A stretch of 64,000 bases of DNA from Syngnathus acus (lineage: Eukaryota; Chordata; Actinopteri; Syngnathiformes; Syngnathidae): positions 2,966,500 to 3,030,499 of the forward strand of contig NC_051098.1 of NCBI RefSeq assembly GCF_901709675.1, written 5' to 3'. Within the stretch, counting starts at the first letter, position 1. Each line of letters starts with the position of its first letter. Below the pieces are notes generated by a model that did not search any database, had not been told where the DNA came from, and saw only the letters and a program-made list of their open reading frames with translations. Of this stretch, positions 43,971-54,947 are shown in pieces. A program made the translations under genes and the position numbers.

Positions 43971-45302
43971 AAGAATTTGGACATAAGGGGGTTCAAATCC
44001 CAGTTGAGGCAGGTGGTAACATTCAGTTGGGACCCAAGGCAAGGTCATACATTGATTCCCAGCCACTGTCGGTCCCAAGCCAGGATAAACCTGGGTAGGT
44101 TGTGTCAGGAAATGCAACCAATGTTGTTCTGTCTGTTTCTTTTTAGAAATTGTTTTAGTTTTTACCCCAAAGTTTTGACCCAACATCTGGGACAAATACT
44201 CAGCTTTTCTCCAAAGTTTTTTTGCACCCAGCACTTTGTGTAATGTTTAACCCAGCAGTTTTCAGAGTGTGGGGCATTGTTTTGTTGCCCCTTCTGTCTG
44301 TTCTATGCTTCTTCTATATGTGTCTTATTGCTGTCACATCTTTCTATATTCTATTCTCCTTTATATTCTTTATCCAATAAGTATACATAAGTGACTATCA
44401 CTCGCCTATCAAGTTTGTCAAGTCTGTCAATGATTTCTTCCTTGTCTACTCTTCATTACTTTTATCACCAAATTGTTCATCCATTCATTTTGTTCCCTTT
44501 AATGCATAAACAGTGTCATTCTGTATTTGTCTTGAAAAAAAAAAAAGTCCGAGCATGATCAAAAATGAACCTTTATTGTGTTGCTTCTTTCACACTCACT
44601 CTGAGCAGTGAGCACACGGCTCTGAGTTGTTTGAACCACACGGTTGGTAAATATTTGAACAACACGGTTGTTGAGAAAGGAGTCTCCAACTGACTTGCTG
44701 ATAAAGTATTTTATTATCCCTCAACTCCAAAGACAGTCTCTCAAGTCCACTTCAGTCTTAGCCGATAGCACAGTTGGAACAGCATGAGGTCCATCTCTGG
44801 TAAGCTCTGTCTTCCTCTTTCACTTTTTTCCTGAGCAAAGCACTTCCCACTATTTCAACTGAAAGCCGCTTTCAGTAAAAGTAAGTTGTTGACGTGCATG
44901 GCTGTGATATGCCTCGTTTGTGCTGGCAATGATGTCCCTGCAACGCAGCAAGATGTTGTTTTGATTATTGAAGGAAAATGGATGGGTGGATGGATAGTTT
45001 ATGGGGTTTGTTGGGTTTCAATTTTGTGAAAAATACATGATCATTCCCTCTACTGTTGGCACACACCATGACAGTTCAACATTGTCAGTCTCGTCATCAC
45101 CATTTTGCAAATGAGCAAAAACTGCCCTGCCCTTACTTCACCTGAACATAAATATCATTATCATACTGCTTAAAATAGTATTCGTATTTAGAGTAAGTTT
45201 GCAGATAAAATACTACTAATTGGGCTCAAGAGTGATCAGAAGTGGAGGATCCATTCATTGGTTTTATTTGATTGCAGTACAGCACATAGTCACAAAAATA
45301 TA
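43971..45302. mobile_element. SINE-like stretch (43975-44130), then unrecognised intergenic DNA
   Basis: GGGGGTTCAAATCCCAGTTG at 43988 contains a perfect tRNA B box (GGTTCAAATCC). GTCCCAAGCCAGGATAAACC and TTGTGTCAGGAAATGCAACC follow, as in common fish tRNA-related SINEs. The part 44150-44260 uses the AACCCA words of 13231-13941. Beyond 44270 I recognise nothing except (GGAT)-like text at 44975. Confidence 0.5.
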
Positions 45303-45646
45303 TGTCACGACTCGTCCCTGGTTGTTTTATATGTAGGTTGTCATGGTTTCTGTCCGCGTCTGTGTACTCGCCCCTCCCTTCCTGTGTCAACTCACAATCA
45401 ATGTTCTCATCACAGTCACCTGCCTCTTGTTACCTGTCTTGTATTTAAGTCCTGTCTGCATGTCACTCCCCTGTCGGATCATTGTTAATGTCACCCTGTC
45501 TTTTTGTTTCACGTCTTTGTCGGTCAGTCCTGTTGTTGGTTTTGTTAGTGAGTTATGTCAGTTTACCGAGTCTGTTAGTTTGTTTTCGTCAATAAACCCT
45601 GGTCCAAGCTGCACTTGGTCGCCCTGCTCCATTCCGATCCGTGACA
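45303..45646 (+). mobile_element. Solo LTR of a Gypsy-type or related retroelement
   Basis: The 344-bp block begins TGTCACGACTCG and ends GATCCGTGACA, so TG...CA with a longer terminal palindrome TGTCACG/CGTGACA. It is flanked by the 5-bp duplication ATATA (45298-45302, 45647-45651). Inside are a TATA-like TATTTAAG near 45442 and AATAAA near 45590. No internal region remains, so recombination between LTRs left this copy. Confidence 0.85.
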
Positions 45647-46524
45647 ATATAATCTCGAGGTGAGTCATTAGATAAGGACAGCAAGAGTAAATGGGTCCGT
45701 GTTGTATCGTAAGGCCACTTTGTCTACCTTTTTTTAGTATTTAATCTTTGTGGTAAATTGCTTCCAATTAAACTAGCTGAAGATGTGGGTAGATGTGTAC
45801 AGTTGTCATGTGGTAATAACAAGGTATCCATTGTATTTTAATCTACATAATTCCAATTAGTTGCTAAATAAATTTCGAGCAAGTGTAGATGATACCCTTT
45901 ACTATTGTTCTTTGTATTCTATAGGCCGCCAGGATGTGATTGAGCTTCCACGGTGAGTAAATTCTTGGTGTCAACTTCTTAGAGGCAGAATTCAGTTTAC
46001 GATTGAGAAGTCAAAGTGAGCGGAATGTGCTACCCAGGAGCAGTTTTGGGTTAGGACTGAATCAAGTTATGCCTTTATAATGTAAATGGTTTTTGTGACA
46101 ATGCTTCAGAATGGTACAGTGTTAAAGTGTACCTCCAGAGATCCCACAATGAGGTCTTGATGGGGAAAGGGAGCAATATTGTGAAGTTTGGTGAATCTCT
46201 GGTGTCCCCATTAGTTTGGTTTCCCCATTTTTGTATGTAGTCTTGTATTTGCCAAAATAATGCCGCTCTCGACCGTTTAATGCATGGCGCCATGTTGGAA
46301 TTGATGACGTCATGATGTTGACATGGCCGCTATTGAGTAATCGCAAGATCGCTTGCCTATGGATGAAAAATCTCTTTTTAATCATTAGGTGACCTCATTC
46401 AGCCTCCATATGAGGGGGGAGAAAGCCCACTGCCTGCAGGCTTGTTGGCGCCACCTTAGCAGCCGCCGCCTGTTTGCTCATTCGATATGCTGGACGTTGT
46501 CTACTCAATTCTAACAAATCTGAG
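45647..46524. other. Intergenic; holds the candidate pdzd3 5' exon, otherwise unrecognised
   Basis: No repeat boundary is visible between the solo LTR and the MITE at 46525. One short stretch with splice signals is described separately. Confidence 0.4.
45925..45952 (+). CDS. pdzd3: Candidate upstream pdzd3 exon (tentative)
   Basis: TTGTATTCTATAG|GCCGCCAGG has a good acceptor, and CCACG|GTGAGTAA is a consensus donor. In the frame ending with two bases of a codon it reads RQDVIELP and then CG, which with the first T of the exon at 52986 gives R before FTFNPKEG. The phase fits. Against it: it is only 28 bp long, has no start codon of its own in that frame, and would be 7 kb from the next exon. 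Confidence 0.3.
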
Positions 46525-46829
46525 CAGAGGCGTAGCCAGGAATTTTTCCAGTAGGGGCGCACGCCCACAGGAAAAAAAATCGAACATCACCCACGCCGTT
46601 CGCTGATCGCTAAAACAACGTCCGGGAAGCAAACGGTGAATGGATAACATCGCGCACATAGAATAGCGCAAGCACATTCGCGCAAGACCGAAAGAAAAAA
46701 ACGGCATGAAAATGAAGAATCGAAAAAGCTCGATTTTTTTTTTTTTTTTTTTTTTTTTTTTCCAACCGGGGCGCAGGGAGCCCTAACCGGGGCGCCGCCC
46801 CGGCTCGCCCCGGCTTGGCTACGCCTCTG
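46525..46829. mobile_element. hAT MITE, 305 bp, with exact TSD
   Basis: The ends are CAGAGGCGTAGCCAGG and TTGGCTACGCCTCTG, with AATCTGAG at 46517-46524 and 46830-46837. A poly-T run of about 28 bases (46733-46760) is followed by two GGGGCGC-rich repeats. It is non-coding. Confidence 0.92.
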
Positions 46830-46903
46830 AATCTGAGTTATTCTCGCAATTTTGCAGGCTCAATATTGACAAAAGGTTCATCTTTGATTAATTAATTTAT
46901 GTA

Positions 46904-47563
46904 CAGTAATCCCTCGTTTGTCGCGGATAATTGGCTCCAAAAAACCCCCACGATAAGTGAAATCCGCGAAGTACGGTCACCCTCTCATCTGTAATTTTTT
47001 TTTTTATCCGTACATTTTTGTGTCAATAAATGTATATGAAACCATTTAAGTGCATATTTTATTATTAGAACATTAAATAATGTAACATGTAAATAATACA
47101 TTAATAATATAAATAACATACGGAAAATTTTGTATAAATATTGAAAATATAAATTTTATACATGTGTGCGTGTAACATATTAACAAGAAGTACAGGGCAG
47201 GCTAACGAGTTAGCGGAAAGATGCTAATTCGCGATCGTGCTAACACGCGAAAACGGACCTCTAAAGGAATTTAATGTTTTTAGAACTCTTTTATTACTAA
47301 AACATTTTTTCTATAACAAGGTACAACACTGTAAATATGTTTTTAGAACTCTTATTATAACAATTTTTTATAAAGTGGTACAAGTGCACACACTGCAATT
47401 GTGTGGGCACTCCTTGCCTTCTGCTGGCGTGTGGGCAAGTTTTGTTCCATAATTCTTCAATTTAGAAGTTTTATTTTGACTTTTACATTTTTAAATTTGG
47501 AAAAAAAATCCGCGATGTAGTGAAACCGCGATAAACGAACCGCGATGTAGCAAGGGATTACTG
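46904..47563. mobile_element. TA-flanked pogo/Tigger-like MITE
   Basis: The ends are TA|CAGTAATCCCTCGTTTGTCG and CGCGATGTAGCAAGGGATTACTG|TA. The interior is A/T-rich and non-coding. The right-end sequence AACCGCGATGTAGCAAGGG is also found inside the composite MITEs at about 10800 and 48640. Confidence 0.8.
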
Positions 47564-48509
47564 TATTTATTTATTTTTTCGCTTTTGGCTTTATCCTTGC
47601 AAGGGTTGCCACAGAAACACATCCTCCTCTATTTCTCCTTCACCTGTCTTTTGCACTCACTCAAGCTTAGTCCAAGTGTTCCCTCACAACATCCATAAAT
47701 CTCCTCTTCAGTCTACCTCTTACCAGGCAGCTGCATTTGTTCCTGTGCTTTGCTTCTTTCCTTCTGTCAAGACTATATCTACTGTCCCTTCTCTGCACAT
47801 GTCCAAACCATCTCAATCCGGCTCACTGTTGAGCGAGGATGTTTTTTCCGTGGGGAGGCCATAGGTCTGCCAAGAATATCTCAGGGGTTCCGCAAAACAT
47901 GTTTGTGTTTGTTTTTACAAACCTCAAAAATTACTCAGAAACATTTATCGTATGTTTCCTACAGGGAACAGGGTAAATGTCTGTTGGGGAAATCGGAAAA
48001 TACACAAAAGTCCCAGCATATTTTGCAGGGGAAACAGCACTCTAATTGGCTGTTAGCCAACAAGACGAAAATCATTCTTGCTCTGAGCGGAAGACCTGCA
48101 ATGGCTGCTGATGTCACGGAACGGCTACTCCAATCAGACAAACTTTACTACACCTCATTAAATGAGAGTCTGATGTAATTTGTTTCAAGTCAAGTCCATG
48201 TAGTAAAGAGAATTACAACTAAGTGACCTTTGAATTGTGTCTTTATAAACAATGAAGTAGTAGGGGAACAGACTGGACAATGTAATCAATGCTGCTACCT
48301 GATTACCAAAAAATGTAATTAATTAAAATAAAAATTTGTAATTAATTGTAATTAAAATTTGAAATTAAAATTTGCTTGTGGTGACTATCGATAAACAGTT
48401 TACTTTGTAAATAATGCCATAGACTGATTCTCTGTAATAATTCTGAAATTGGATTTCTATTGTTGTCCAGAAGCTGTAAGGCGTTGTGGGACTCAGTGAT
48501 GAGTAACTA
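47564..48509. other. Intergenic with a possible repeat fragment
   Basis: 47600-47830 (CTTCCTTCTGTCAAGACTAT, CTCTGCACATGTCCAAACCA, TCTCAATCCGGCTC) resembles a common fish repeat of unknown class. The 142-codon frame from 47750 has no family features. Nothing else is seen. Confidence 0.4.
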
Positions 48510-49841
48510 CCGTAATGTTTGGACTATAAGTCGCGTTTCTTTTCATAGTTTGGGTTGGGGGGCGACTTATAATAAGGACTGACTTATATGTGAATTTTTT
48601 CAAGAATTTTCAAAAAAAAAAAAAAAAAAGTGAAACCGCGATAAACGAACCGCGATGTAGCAAGGGATTACTGTAATTTGAATTTCAAGTGACGTCAGCA
48701 GCACGGCGCGGCGTGGCGGTTGTTTACAAAAAGGACAAAGATTGATCACGGGATGACGAAGATGACGAAGGGCCCCACGTACTACCGGCATCATTAGCGG
48801 CTTTGTTTCTAAGTGACACGGAGGATGAAGAGTTTTAAGGATTTAAGGATTTGGAGTACACAGAAGGTTTGAAAAACTATTATGGCTTTTACGCAGGCCC
48901 GGTCCTACTCTACGGAGCTCTCTTTCACCTCCGTGGATAGAAGTCGGGGGCCGGCGCTCGGCCGGGTGGCTGTCCGGGGACAGTGGATGGGGCTCGGACA
49001 TGGCTTTTACGCACGCCCGGTCCTACTCTACAGAGCTCTCTTTCACCTCCGTGGATGGAAGTCGTGGGCCGGCGCTCGGCCGGGTGGCTGTCCGGGGACG
49101 GTGGATGGGGCTCGGACATGGCTTTTACGCACGCCCGGTCCTATTCTATGGAGCTTTCTTCCACCTCCGTGGCTGGAAGTCCACGCCGCCACACGCCTGG
49201 AAGTTGGTTTTGTTAAATAAAGAGCCGTTTACCAAACCCACGTCTTTCCTTGTACTTTGTTAACGCTACAATATAGTTATATACTAGATCTGTGGAATAA
49301 TGACGAGACTGACGTCAGGGCGCACGCGCGGCGTTGTTGACAAAGGACGAGGAATTTGATCGATGGATTTAATGATTTAGAGTGCACAGATGGTTTGATA
49401 ATAGTATTGCTTATATAATTATTTGATATCTAATTTATATATCGTTATATGGGCCTGTGGAATATTTTGAAGTGCAAGCGCCGTCAGCGGCGCGCACCCA
49501 TTGTTGACAAAGGACGATCGATATATTTAATGAATTGGAGTGACACAGATGGTTTTATAAACGTGTTATTTATGTAATAGTTTTTTTTAATAACTCTGAA
49601 TGTTACGTCAGGCCCGTTCTCAGCTCTTCGTTTGTGTTTATGTCACGTTAGCATACCTATCGTTTAGCCTGTTGTTGCTCGTTCATGTCTGTACTTGGTG
49701 TTGGATTTTGTCGAATAAATTTCCCCCCAAAATGCGACTTATACTGCGGAGCGACTTATATATGGTTTTTTTCACGTTATTGTGCATTTTATGGCTCATG
49801 CGACCTATATTCCGGAGCGACTTTTAGTCCGAAAATTACGG
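48510..49841 (-). mobile_element. TA-flanked MITE of the 'ACTATAAGTCGC' family, inverted copy of 9752-10940
   Basis: The ends are TA|CCGTAATGTTTGGACTATAA and TTTTAGTCCGAAAATTACGG|TA. The landmarks of the 9752 copy occur in reverse order and orientation. The GC-rich block is longer here: the unit ATGGCTTTTACGCA(C/G)GCCCGG starts at 48881, 49000 and 49119, a 119-bp period, against fewer units at 10400-10600. The ORFs there (for example 48882-49220) are this repeat and are not genes. Confidence 0.85.
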
Positions 49842-50283
49842 TAATATTTCGTTACGGTAGCTACACTATATATAGCACCGCAAACACTGGACATTAGACA
49901 TAGAGACATCTTACTTGGGTATTCTTTGGGACATACTTAAACCAGCTGGGGACAAATGCCTGCACCAGGGACAGGTTGAAGGTATCCTTTAGGATGGTGG
50001 CCAGCTCCTATGAGCAAGTTCCCAGCACACGCCTCGGAATGGTGTCTGTTGCAGCTGCCTTTTGGGGGTGGATTCTGCTCAGGGCCTGATGTATCTCTAT
50101 CAGAGGTGGGCCACAGGGGGCCAGGGGCAACGTCCCGGAGGGGGCTCAGGGGGAAAAGCTCCCTGGAAACTCCTGGATTTTGGCAGTATAGCAACCCCAA
50201 AACCATTAATTTCATCACTCAATTTCAACAGTTTTGTTAAAAAAATATTCCTGCTTGGTGGGCTACCAAGGTGAATATAGTAT
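49842..50283 (-). pseudogene. Possible LINE reverse transcriptase fragment on the minus strand
   Basis: Read on the minus strand, 49925-49985 gives FNLSLVQAFVPSWFKYVP, which resembles the FNLSLSQ--VP-CFK-A-IVPVPK block of fish L2-type LINEs. The upstream 250 bp is GC-rich without clean blocks. Confidence 0.45.
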
Positions 50284-50700
50284 AGTCAAGCCTCAGTTTT
50301 CGACCACAATCCGTTCCAGAACGCGGTTCGAGAAACGAATTGGTCGAATTCCGAATCTATTTTTCCCATTACAAATAATGGAAGATTTTTAATCCGTTCC
50401 AAGACTTTAAGCATTTTTTCATTCGCGCATTTTTGTCCGATCGCGCAACTGCAGCGCACCGCCAAACGCGCAACCGTAGCGCGTCGCCGACCGCGCAACT
50501 GCACCGCGCTGGTTGCATTATTGTGACAGAGCCGTCGTTGAAATTTAGAAAATATTTTTAAAGTCCTGATGTACTTTCCAAAATTTAAGTGGACCTCAGT
50601 GCGCAGGGAGCTTAATTTAGTTCGATCGCGCAACCGCAGCACGCCGGGCGCTCACTGTCGCATTGCTTTAAGAGCGTCTTTGTGTTCCGAGTTGAAAGAT
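50284..50700 (-). mobile_element. Truncated Tigger-like MITE
   Basis: Starts TCAAGCCTCAGTTTTCGACC and continues TCCGTTCCAGAACGCGGTTC and TTTTCCCATTACAAATAATGG, then the GATCGCGCAACTGCAGCGC blocks of 3060-3702. The far end (ending CTCCACTG) is missing near GTGTTCCGAGTTG. Confidence 0.75.
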
Positions 50701-51530
50701 GACGCTGCTCTCAAGCCCCTGCCCATCTGAAGCAGTTCCTGATTCCTTTCAACTTGTCTATTTCCCTGGCACGATCCTCGTCTTTTTTCTCTAAAACTTT
50801 CGCCATGCTGGCTAAAACTTTTGCTAATTAGGCAAATGAGTAGGCAAATGATGTGACGAAAGTAGCGCCAAAATGCTGCCGAAAATAAGGCGGCTGTTGT
50901 CGCAATACTGCTGCCAGCCCCCCATATAAAAACAATTTCTCAACGGTTCTACACGATTCACGAAAATGATACTTTCGACGAAAAAAAACGCGGAAATCCG
51001 CGGAAGATTCTCATCCCTGATAATCGTCATTTTGGCGTCTGCTGCATGCAAATCCGAAAGTGCCATTACCTGAGCTGAGAGAGTAGCTACATCGGAATAA
51101 ACAAGTAGAACGTTCTGCGCTTTACAATCTACGTTTGATATCAGCTTAACGGTGTTTTCAACTGTTAGCACATCCACATACCAACTGTTGTTGAGTGGTT
51201 GTTGTGCAGCAACAAAGCTGAGTTCAGGGCATTGTCTGGGAGCCAAATTTCAGTGAGAAGAACACACACAACATAACCTTATCTCACACTGAATAGTCAT
51301 TCAGTTTCTCATATCGTCCATTTCATTACCCAATGACTGCATCACGCAGAGCTGATGCTTCGGTTGCTTGATAGCTTGTGTTAAATGATCTCCCTGCTCC
51401 TTCTCTATTTTCACCTCTGCTGTGCACTTCCTGTTGCTTCCCTTTCATTCAGAAACATTGTGTAATGCTGTAACTGACATCCATCCATCCATCCATCAAC
51501 ACTCCAGTACATACCGCCTCCTCTTTCAGG
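50701..51530 (-). other. Intergenic; a 140-codon minus-strand frame of unknown identity (50824-51246)
   Basis: The minus-strand frame contains VDCKAQNVLLVYSDVATLSA, VMALSDLHAADAKMTIIRDE and NRVEPLRNCFYMGGWQQYCD. It has balanced composition and no low-complexity runs. I do not recognise a family. It may be a remnant of an element I cannot name. No splice or promoter evidence. Confidence 0.3.
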
Positions 51531-51975
51531 TTTCTTCCACGAGCAGCATCAACTGCAGACATCATGGTGAATGTCTGACCACATCTGTTAGTCTGAGTGG
51601 TACTAATAAAAATACAAAATATAAAAAAATAAACAATATTATATATTATTGTTTCTGTAGGTTAGAGCTGCACTGACAGATGTGTCTAATTATTTGGCTA
51701 AGCAAAATAGCAAAATAAAGCCAGAACATCTATGGCTCTCATTATATATTTAGGATTTCTTCCACGAGCAATATCAACTGCAAACATCATGGTGAATGTC
51801 TGACCACATTTGTCAGTCTGAGTGGTACTAATAAAAATACAAAATATAAAAAAATAAACAATATTATATGTGATTGTTTCTGTAGTTTAGAGCTGCACTG
51901 ACAGATGTGTCTAATTATTTGGCTAAGCAAAATAGCAAAATAAAGCCAGAACATCTATGGCTCTCATTATATGAT
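51531..51975. repeat. 225-bp tandem duplication
   Basis: TTTCTTCCACGAGCA begins at 51531 and 51756. Shared text includes ATGGTGAATGTCTGACCACA, CTGAGTGGTACTAATAAAAA and TGACAGATGTGTCTAATTAT through AACATCTATGGCTCTCATTA. Units differ at several bases and a small indel. An open frame after the second unit (51907-52140) is not recognised. Confidence 0.85.
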
Positions 51976-52817
51976 AATAAAGTGTCCGCTACGTGTGACT
52001 TAAAAATACCACGATCCATTATAAACACTCTGTCAGCATTGATCTCCAAAAACAAGCTACACAAAAAGCTGATGTCAGTGTGCGCTGCGTTCTTTGCATA
52101 CACATACAGTGTAACTGTGATGACATTTTTATCAAGTTAAACTTTAAACTAACAGTAAGATTGCTCTTATCTGAGCAGAGAACTCAGTGTCTTTAACAAT
52201 TAAAGTTTTCCAAATCTGAAGCGACGCAAATCTCTTAAAGGACTCGTATTTTCAAATTTTAAAACAGTACCCAATTTTTTTTAAATAACATCTGTCTGTC
52301 ACATTCTTTTGTCAAAATATTGTAACATTCTACAGTCCCTATTGCTTGTATTGCTGAAAATTAGTCAATTTTAAGAGACCAGCCATGTCTCTCATAAATA
52401 TACCCCATACTGTATATACTGATTAATGATCCAACGGTGACTCCAGCAAACGCCTGCCTGTCGATCCATTTAGTTGGGCCGTGGGGGCAACAACTTAAAG
52501 TAGGGGAAACCCAGACTCCCCTCTCCCCAGCAAATTCATCCCGGGCAGCCCAAGGCATTCCAAGGCTGACCGTCAGCTAGTTTCTCTGGAGTATAGGAGT
52601 CCTTGGGACTCCATGGTTTTCTAACAAAGTACCATGGTCTCAAATTTGTTAATGTTGATTCTCATCTCGACCGCTTCAAGTCTGCTGTTGAGTGTTTAAG
52701 TGAGAGAGCCAGAAAGAGAGAGAGACCAAGAGAGAGAAGAGAGCAAGAGCGAGAGAGCAAGCGAGAGAGAGGAGAGAGAAGAGTGAGAAAGAGCGAGGGA
52801 GAGAGAGACAGAAGAGC

Positions 52818-52848
<31 letters not shown>

Positions 52849-52985
52849 ATATATGCTATATTGCTAGGCTACTGATTCCGTATTAGCAGATGGGTTTTGT
52901 AAACACTGTCCTTGATGTATCTATATGTTGCATGTATCTCTATGTAAAGCAGCAATGACTTTTCTTTCCACTTTTGTGTTGACAG
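51976..52985. other. Intron or 5' flank of pdzd3 with a purine-rich microsatellite
   Basis: 52700-52843 is a (GA)n-rich, AGAGAGCGAGAG-type tract. The rest is unrecognised. No ATG followed by a donor in the phase needed for 52986 was found close by, so the start codon is further upstream or in an exon I did not see. Confidence 0.5.
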
Positions 52986-53047
52986 TTTTACCTTCAATCC
53001 GAAGGAGGGGATCGATAATCCGGCTCTGGTCATCACTGATGATTTTG
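52986..53047 (+). CDS. pdzd3: pdzd3 exon: N-terminal segment before PDZ1
   Basis: The acceptor is TGTTGACAG at 52985 and the donor is TTTG|GTATGG at 53048. It begins with the last base of a split codon and ends in phase 1. It reads FTFNPKEGIDNPALVITDDF, a conserved segment ahead of PDZ1 in NHERF3/NHERF4-type proteins (PDZK1 also starts with -TFNPRE-). Confidence 0.8.
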
Positions 53048-53136
53048 GTATGGTTTCTATGAAAAGGTCATGTTAAGTTATGGTGCATCACTCTGCACCC
53101 TGCCATGCTGAACTTTTTTGATAAACCTGTGTCCAG

Positions 53137-53348
53137 AATTAGACCAAAATCTTCAGCCCAAACTCCACCAGTTGAGGCGTGTAGAGGGACAGAATTTTGG
53201 CTTCTACTTGCAGAGGGCCACAGATAACCAAGGCTTGCAGATCACAGATGTAGACCCATGGAGCCCAGCTGAGCACAGTGGACTTAAAGAGGGAGACCGA
53301 GTGTTGGAGGTCAATGATGAATATGTGGTCAACATGGACTTCTACAAG
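53137..53348 (+). CDS. pdzd3: pdzd3 exon: PDZ1, first part
   Basis: The acceptor is GTGTCCAG at 53136 and the donor is AAG|GTTAGA at 53349. The phase is 1 in and 0 out. The split codon is E, then LDQNLQPKLHQLRRVEGQNF, GFYLQRATDNQGLQITDVDP, WSPAEHSGLKEGDRVLEVND and EYVVNMDFYK. NFGFYL is the carboxylate-binding GLGF-type loop. SPAEHSGLKEGDRVLEVN is the classic PDZ alphaA/betaD block. PDZD3 (NHERF4, IKEPP) is an apical-membrane scaffold in gut and kidney that binds guanylyl cyclase C and transporters through four PDZ domains (established knowledge). Confidence 0.9.
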
Positions 53349-54676
53349 GTTAGAGTTTTTTTTTTTCCTGAGAGCAAACTGTTACATTAGCATTCCATTT
53401 ACAATTGTGTTCCTTTAAAAGTCTAGTCAAAACAGAAGCCACAACTCTCATATTATTAAACAATACAACCTTGTCTTCAAGGGAATCGATGAAGAGTTTG
53501 CTAAATCAAAGAACGTTGCTGTTCCCGAGTGATATACTTTACTTCTCTCTCTAATGTATGGAGGATCGAACATGCCAAAATTAAATAAATACCGTAATTT
53601 TCGGACTATAAGTCGCACCGGAGTATAAGTCGCACCAGCCATAAAATGCCCAAAAAAAGTGAAAAAAACCATATATATGTATATACGTCGCTCCTGAGTA
53701 TAAGTCGCCCCCCCACCCAAACTATGAAAAAAACCGCGACTTATAGTCCGAAAATTACGGTAAGTGCATCATGAAGTAAAAAATGTCATTCATTAATTTT
53801 CCTGTATTAAATAAATACGGAATTAAATAAATCAAATAAATAAATGAACCATTACATAATTAAATAGATGTCTGATTAACTATTATATATATATATATGC
53901 GTGTGTATGTGTGTGTATATATATAGTATATATCATTTGTATGCATATATATATATATAAATATATATAATAATTATTAAAATTTGCATGTAGTCTTGTG
54001 TTGCAGTGTTTTATGATTTTTTTACTTTAGCATTGACAAAAACAACTCAACACAATGTTTCATCTGAAAATGTGTGTGTCTATGCATGCATGTGTGTGTT
54101 TCTATCATAATCATTAAAATTTAAACAAAGGGACCCCCTTGGGGACAAGCGGTATAGAAAATGCACGGATGGATGGTTTAAATATTTCACTTTGAGCATG
54201 GAGAACTAATATAACACAAGTTTCTTTCACTTTTTGAAACAAATTGAAATAAATGGATGTATTCAAAATATGTGGCATGCACCTGTAGAGACCCTGAAAG
54301 TGACATCACAGGGTCTACTCTGCAGTATACTAATGGTTCTTATCAAAACACAAGAAAATGTAATTTCTTCTGCTTTGTCAAAGATACCATGAAGTTCATG
54401 TTTGCATTCTTTCGCTTTATGTCCAAGCTTTCTTCTCCCCAAAGTCTTACCAAAACAAATGAACTACCCTCGATACTAATTTGAACCCGATCCTCAGTCA
54501 CAAAATTCTGAATAAGCTTGAAAGACATTTTGGAGCCAAAAACATACTGCATGATGCAGTGTATTTTGACAGACCAGCAAACTGCAACCATAACAAATTT
54601 CAAATGAATTCCATACTACTAATTTGTATGCATAACATCTGCTCGCCAAAGTGTCACACTGCAAATTATCTGACAG
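53349..54676. other. pdzd3 intron with a short MITE; rest unrecognised
   Basis: It contains the 169-bp MITE at 53592-53760, a TA/TG microsatellite at 53880-53960, and a GGATGG-tail fragment at 54125-54175. The open frames at 54257-54484 and 54481-54738 have no family features; the latter merely overlaps the next exon in another frame. Confidence 0.5.
53592..53760 (+). mobile_element. Short TA-flanked MITE, 'ACTATAAGTCGC' family
   Basis: The ends are TA|CCGTAATTTTCGGACTATAA and TTATAGTCCGAAAATTACGG|TA, 169 bp. The reverse complement matches 56492-56661 almost base for base. Confidence 0.9.
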
Positions 54677-54748
54677 GTGGCAAGGAAGATCCAGTCATGC
54701 GGCCAACATTTGTTTCTTCTGGTGCTGAAAAGAGTTGACTATGAGCAG
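54677..54748 (+). CDS. pdzd3: pdzd3 exon: PDZ1, C-terminal strand and helix (72 bp)
   Basis: The acceptor is ATCTGACAG at 54676 and the donor is CAG|GTATCA at 54749. The phase is 0 at both ends. It reads VARKIQSCGQHLFLLVLKRV then DYEQ. Joined to the previous exon it gives NMDFYK-VARKIQSCG-HLFLLVL, which completes alphaB and betaF of PDZ1. The longer open frames here are in other phases. Confidence 0.88.
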
Positions 54749-54947
54749 GTATCAGAAATACACATTTTACAGTTGTTATAACATGGGTTAGGGTCACTTT
54801 TATAAACAACAAAACCAAAAGTGTATGATTTCACGTCTTGTGACTGTTGGGTGTTAGGTAGAGTAGGTGCCAGATGTGTTTCCTGACAGTTCCCTTGTTT
54901 GCTATGCATACTTTCTCGACACGTTCAATTGTCTGTGTTCAATGTAG

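Noticed and set aside
48882-49263. Protein-coding gene with repeated ARSYSTELSFTSV motifs
   Set aside because: The frame follows the 119-bp unit repeat inside a TA-flanked MITE. The sister copy at 9752-10940 is non-coding.
54257-54738. Two neighbouring frames as a small gene in the pdzd3 intron
   Set aside because: No recognisable family, no splice logic, and the second overlaps a well supported pdzd3 exon in a different phase.
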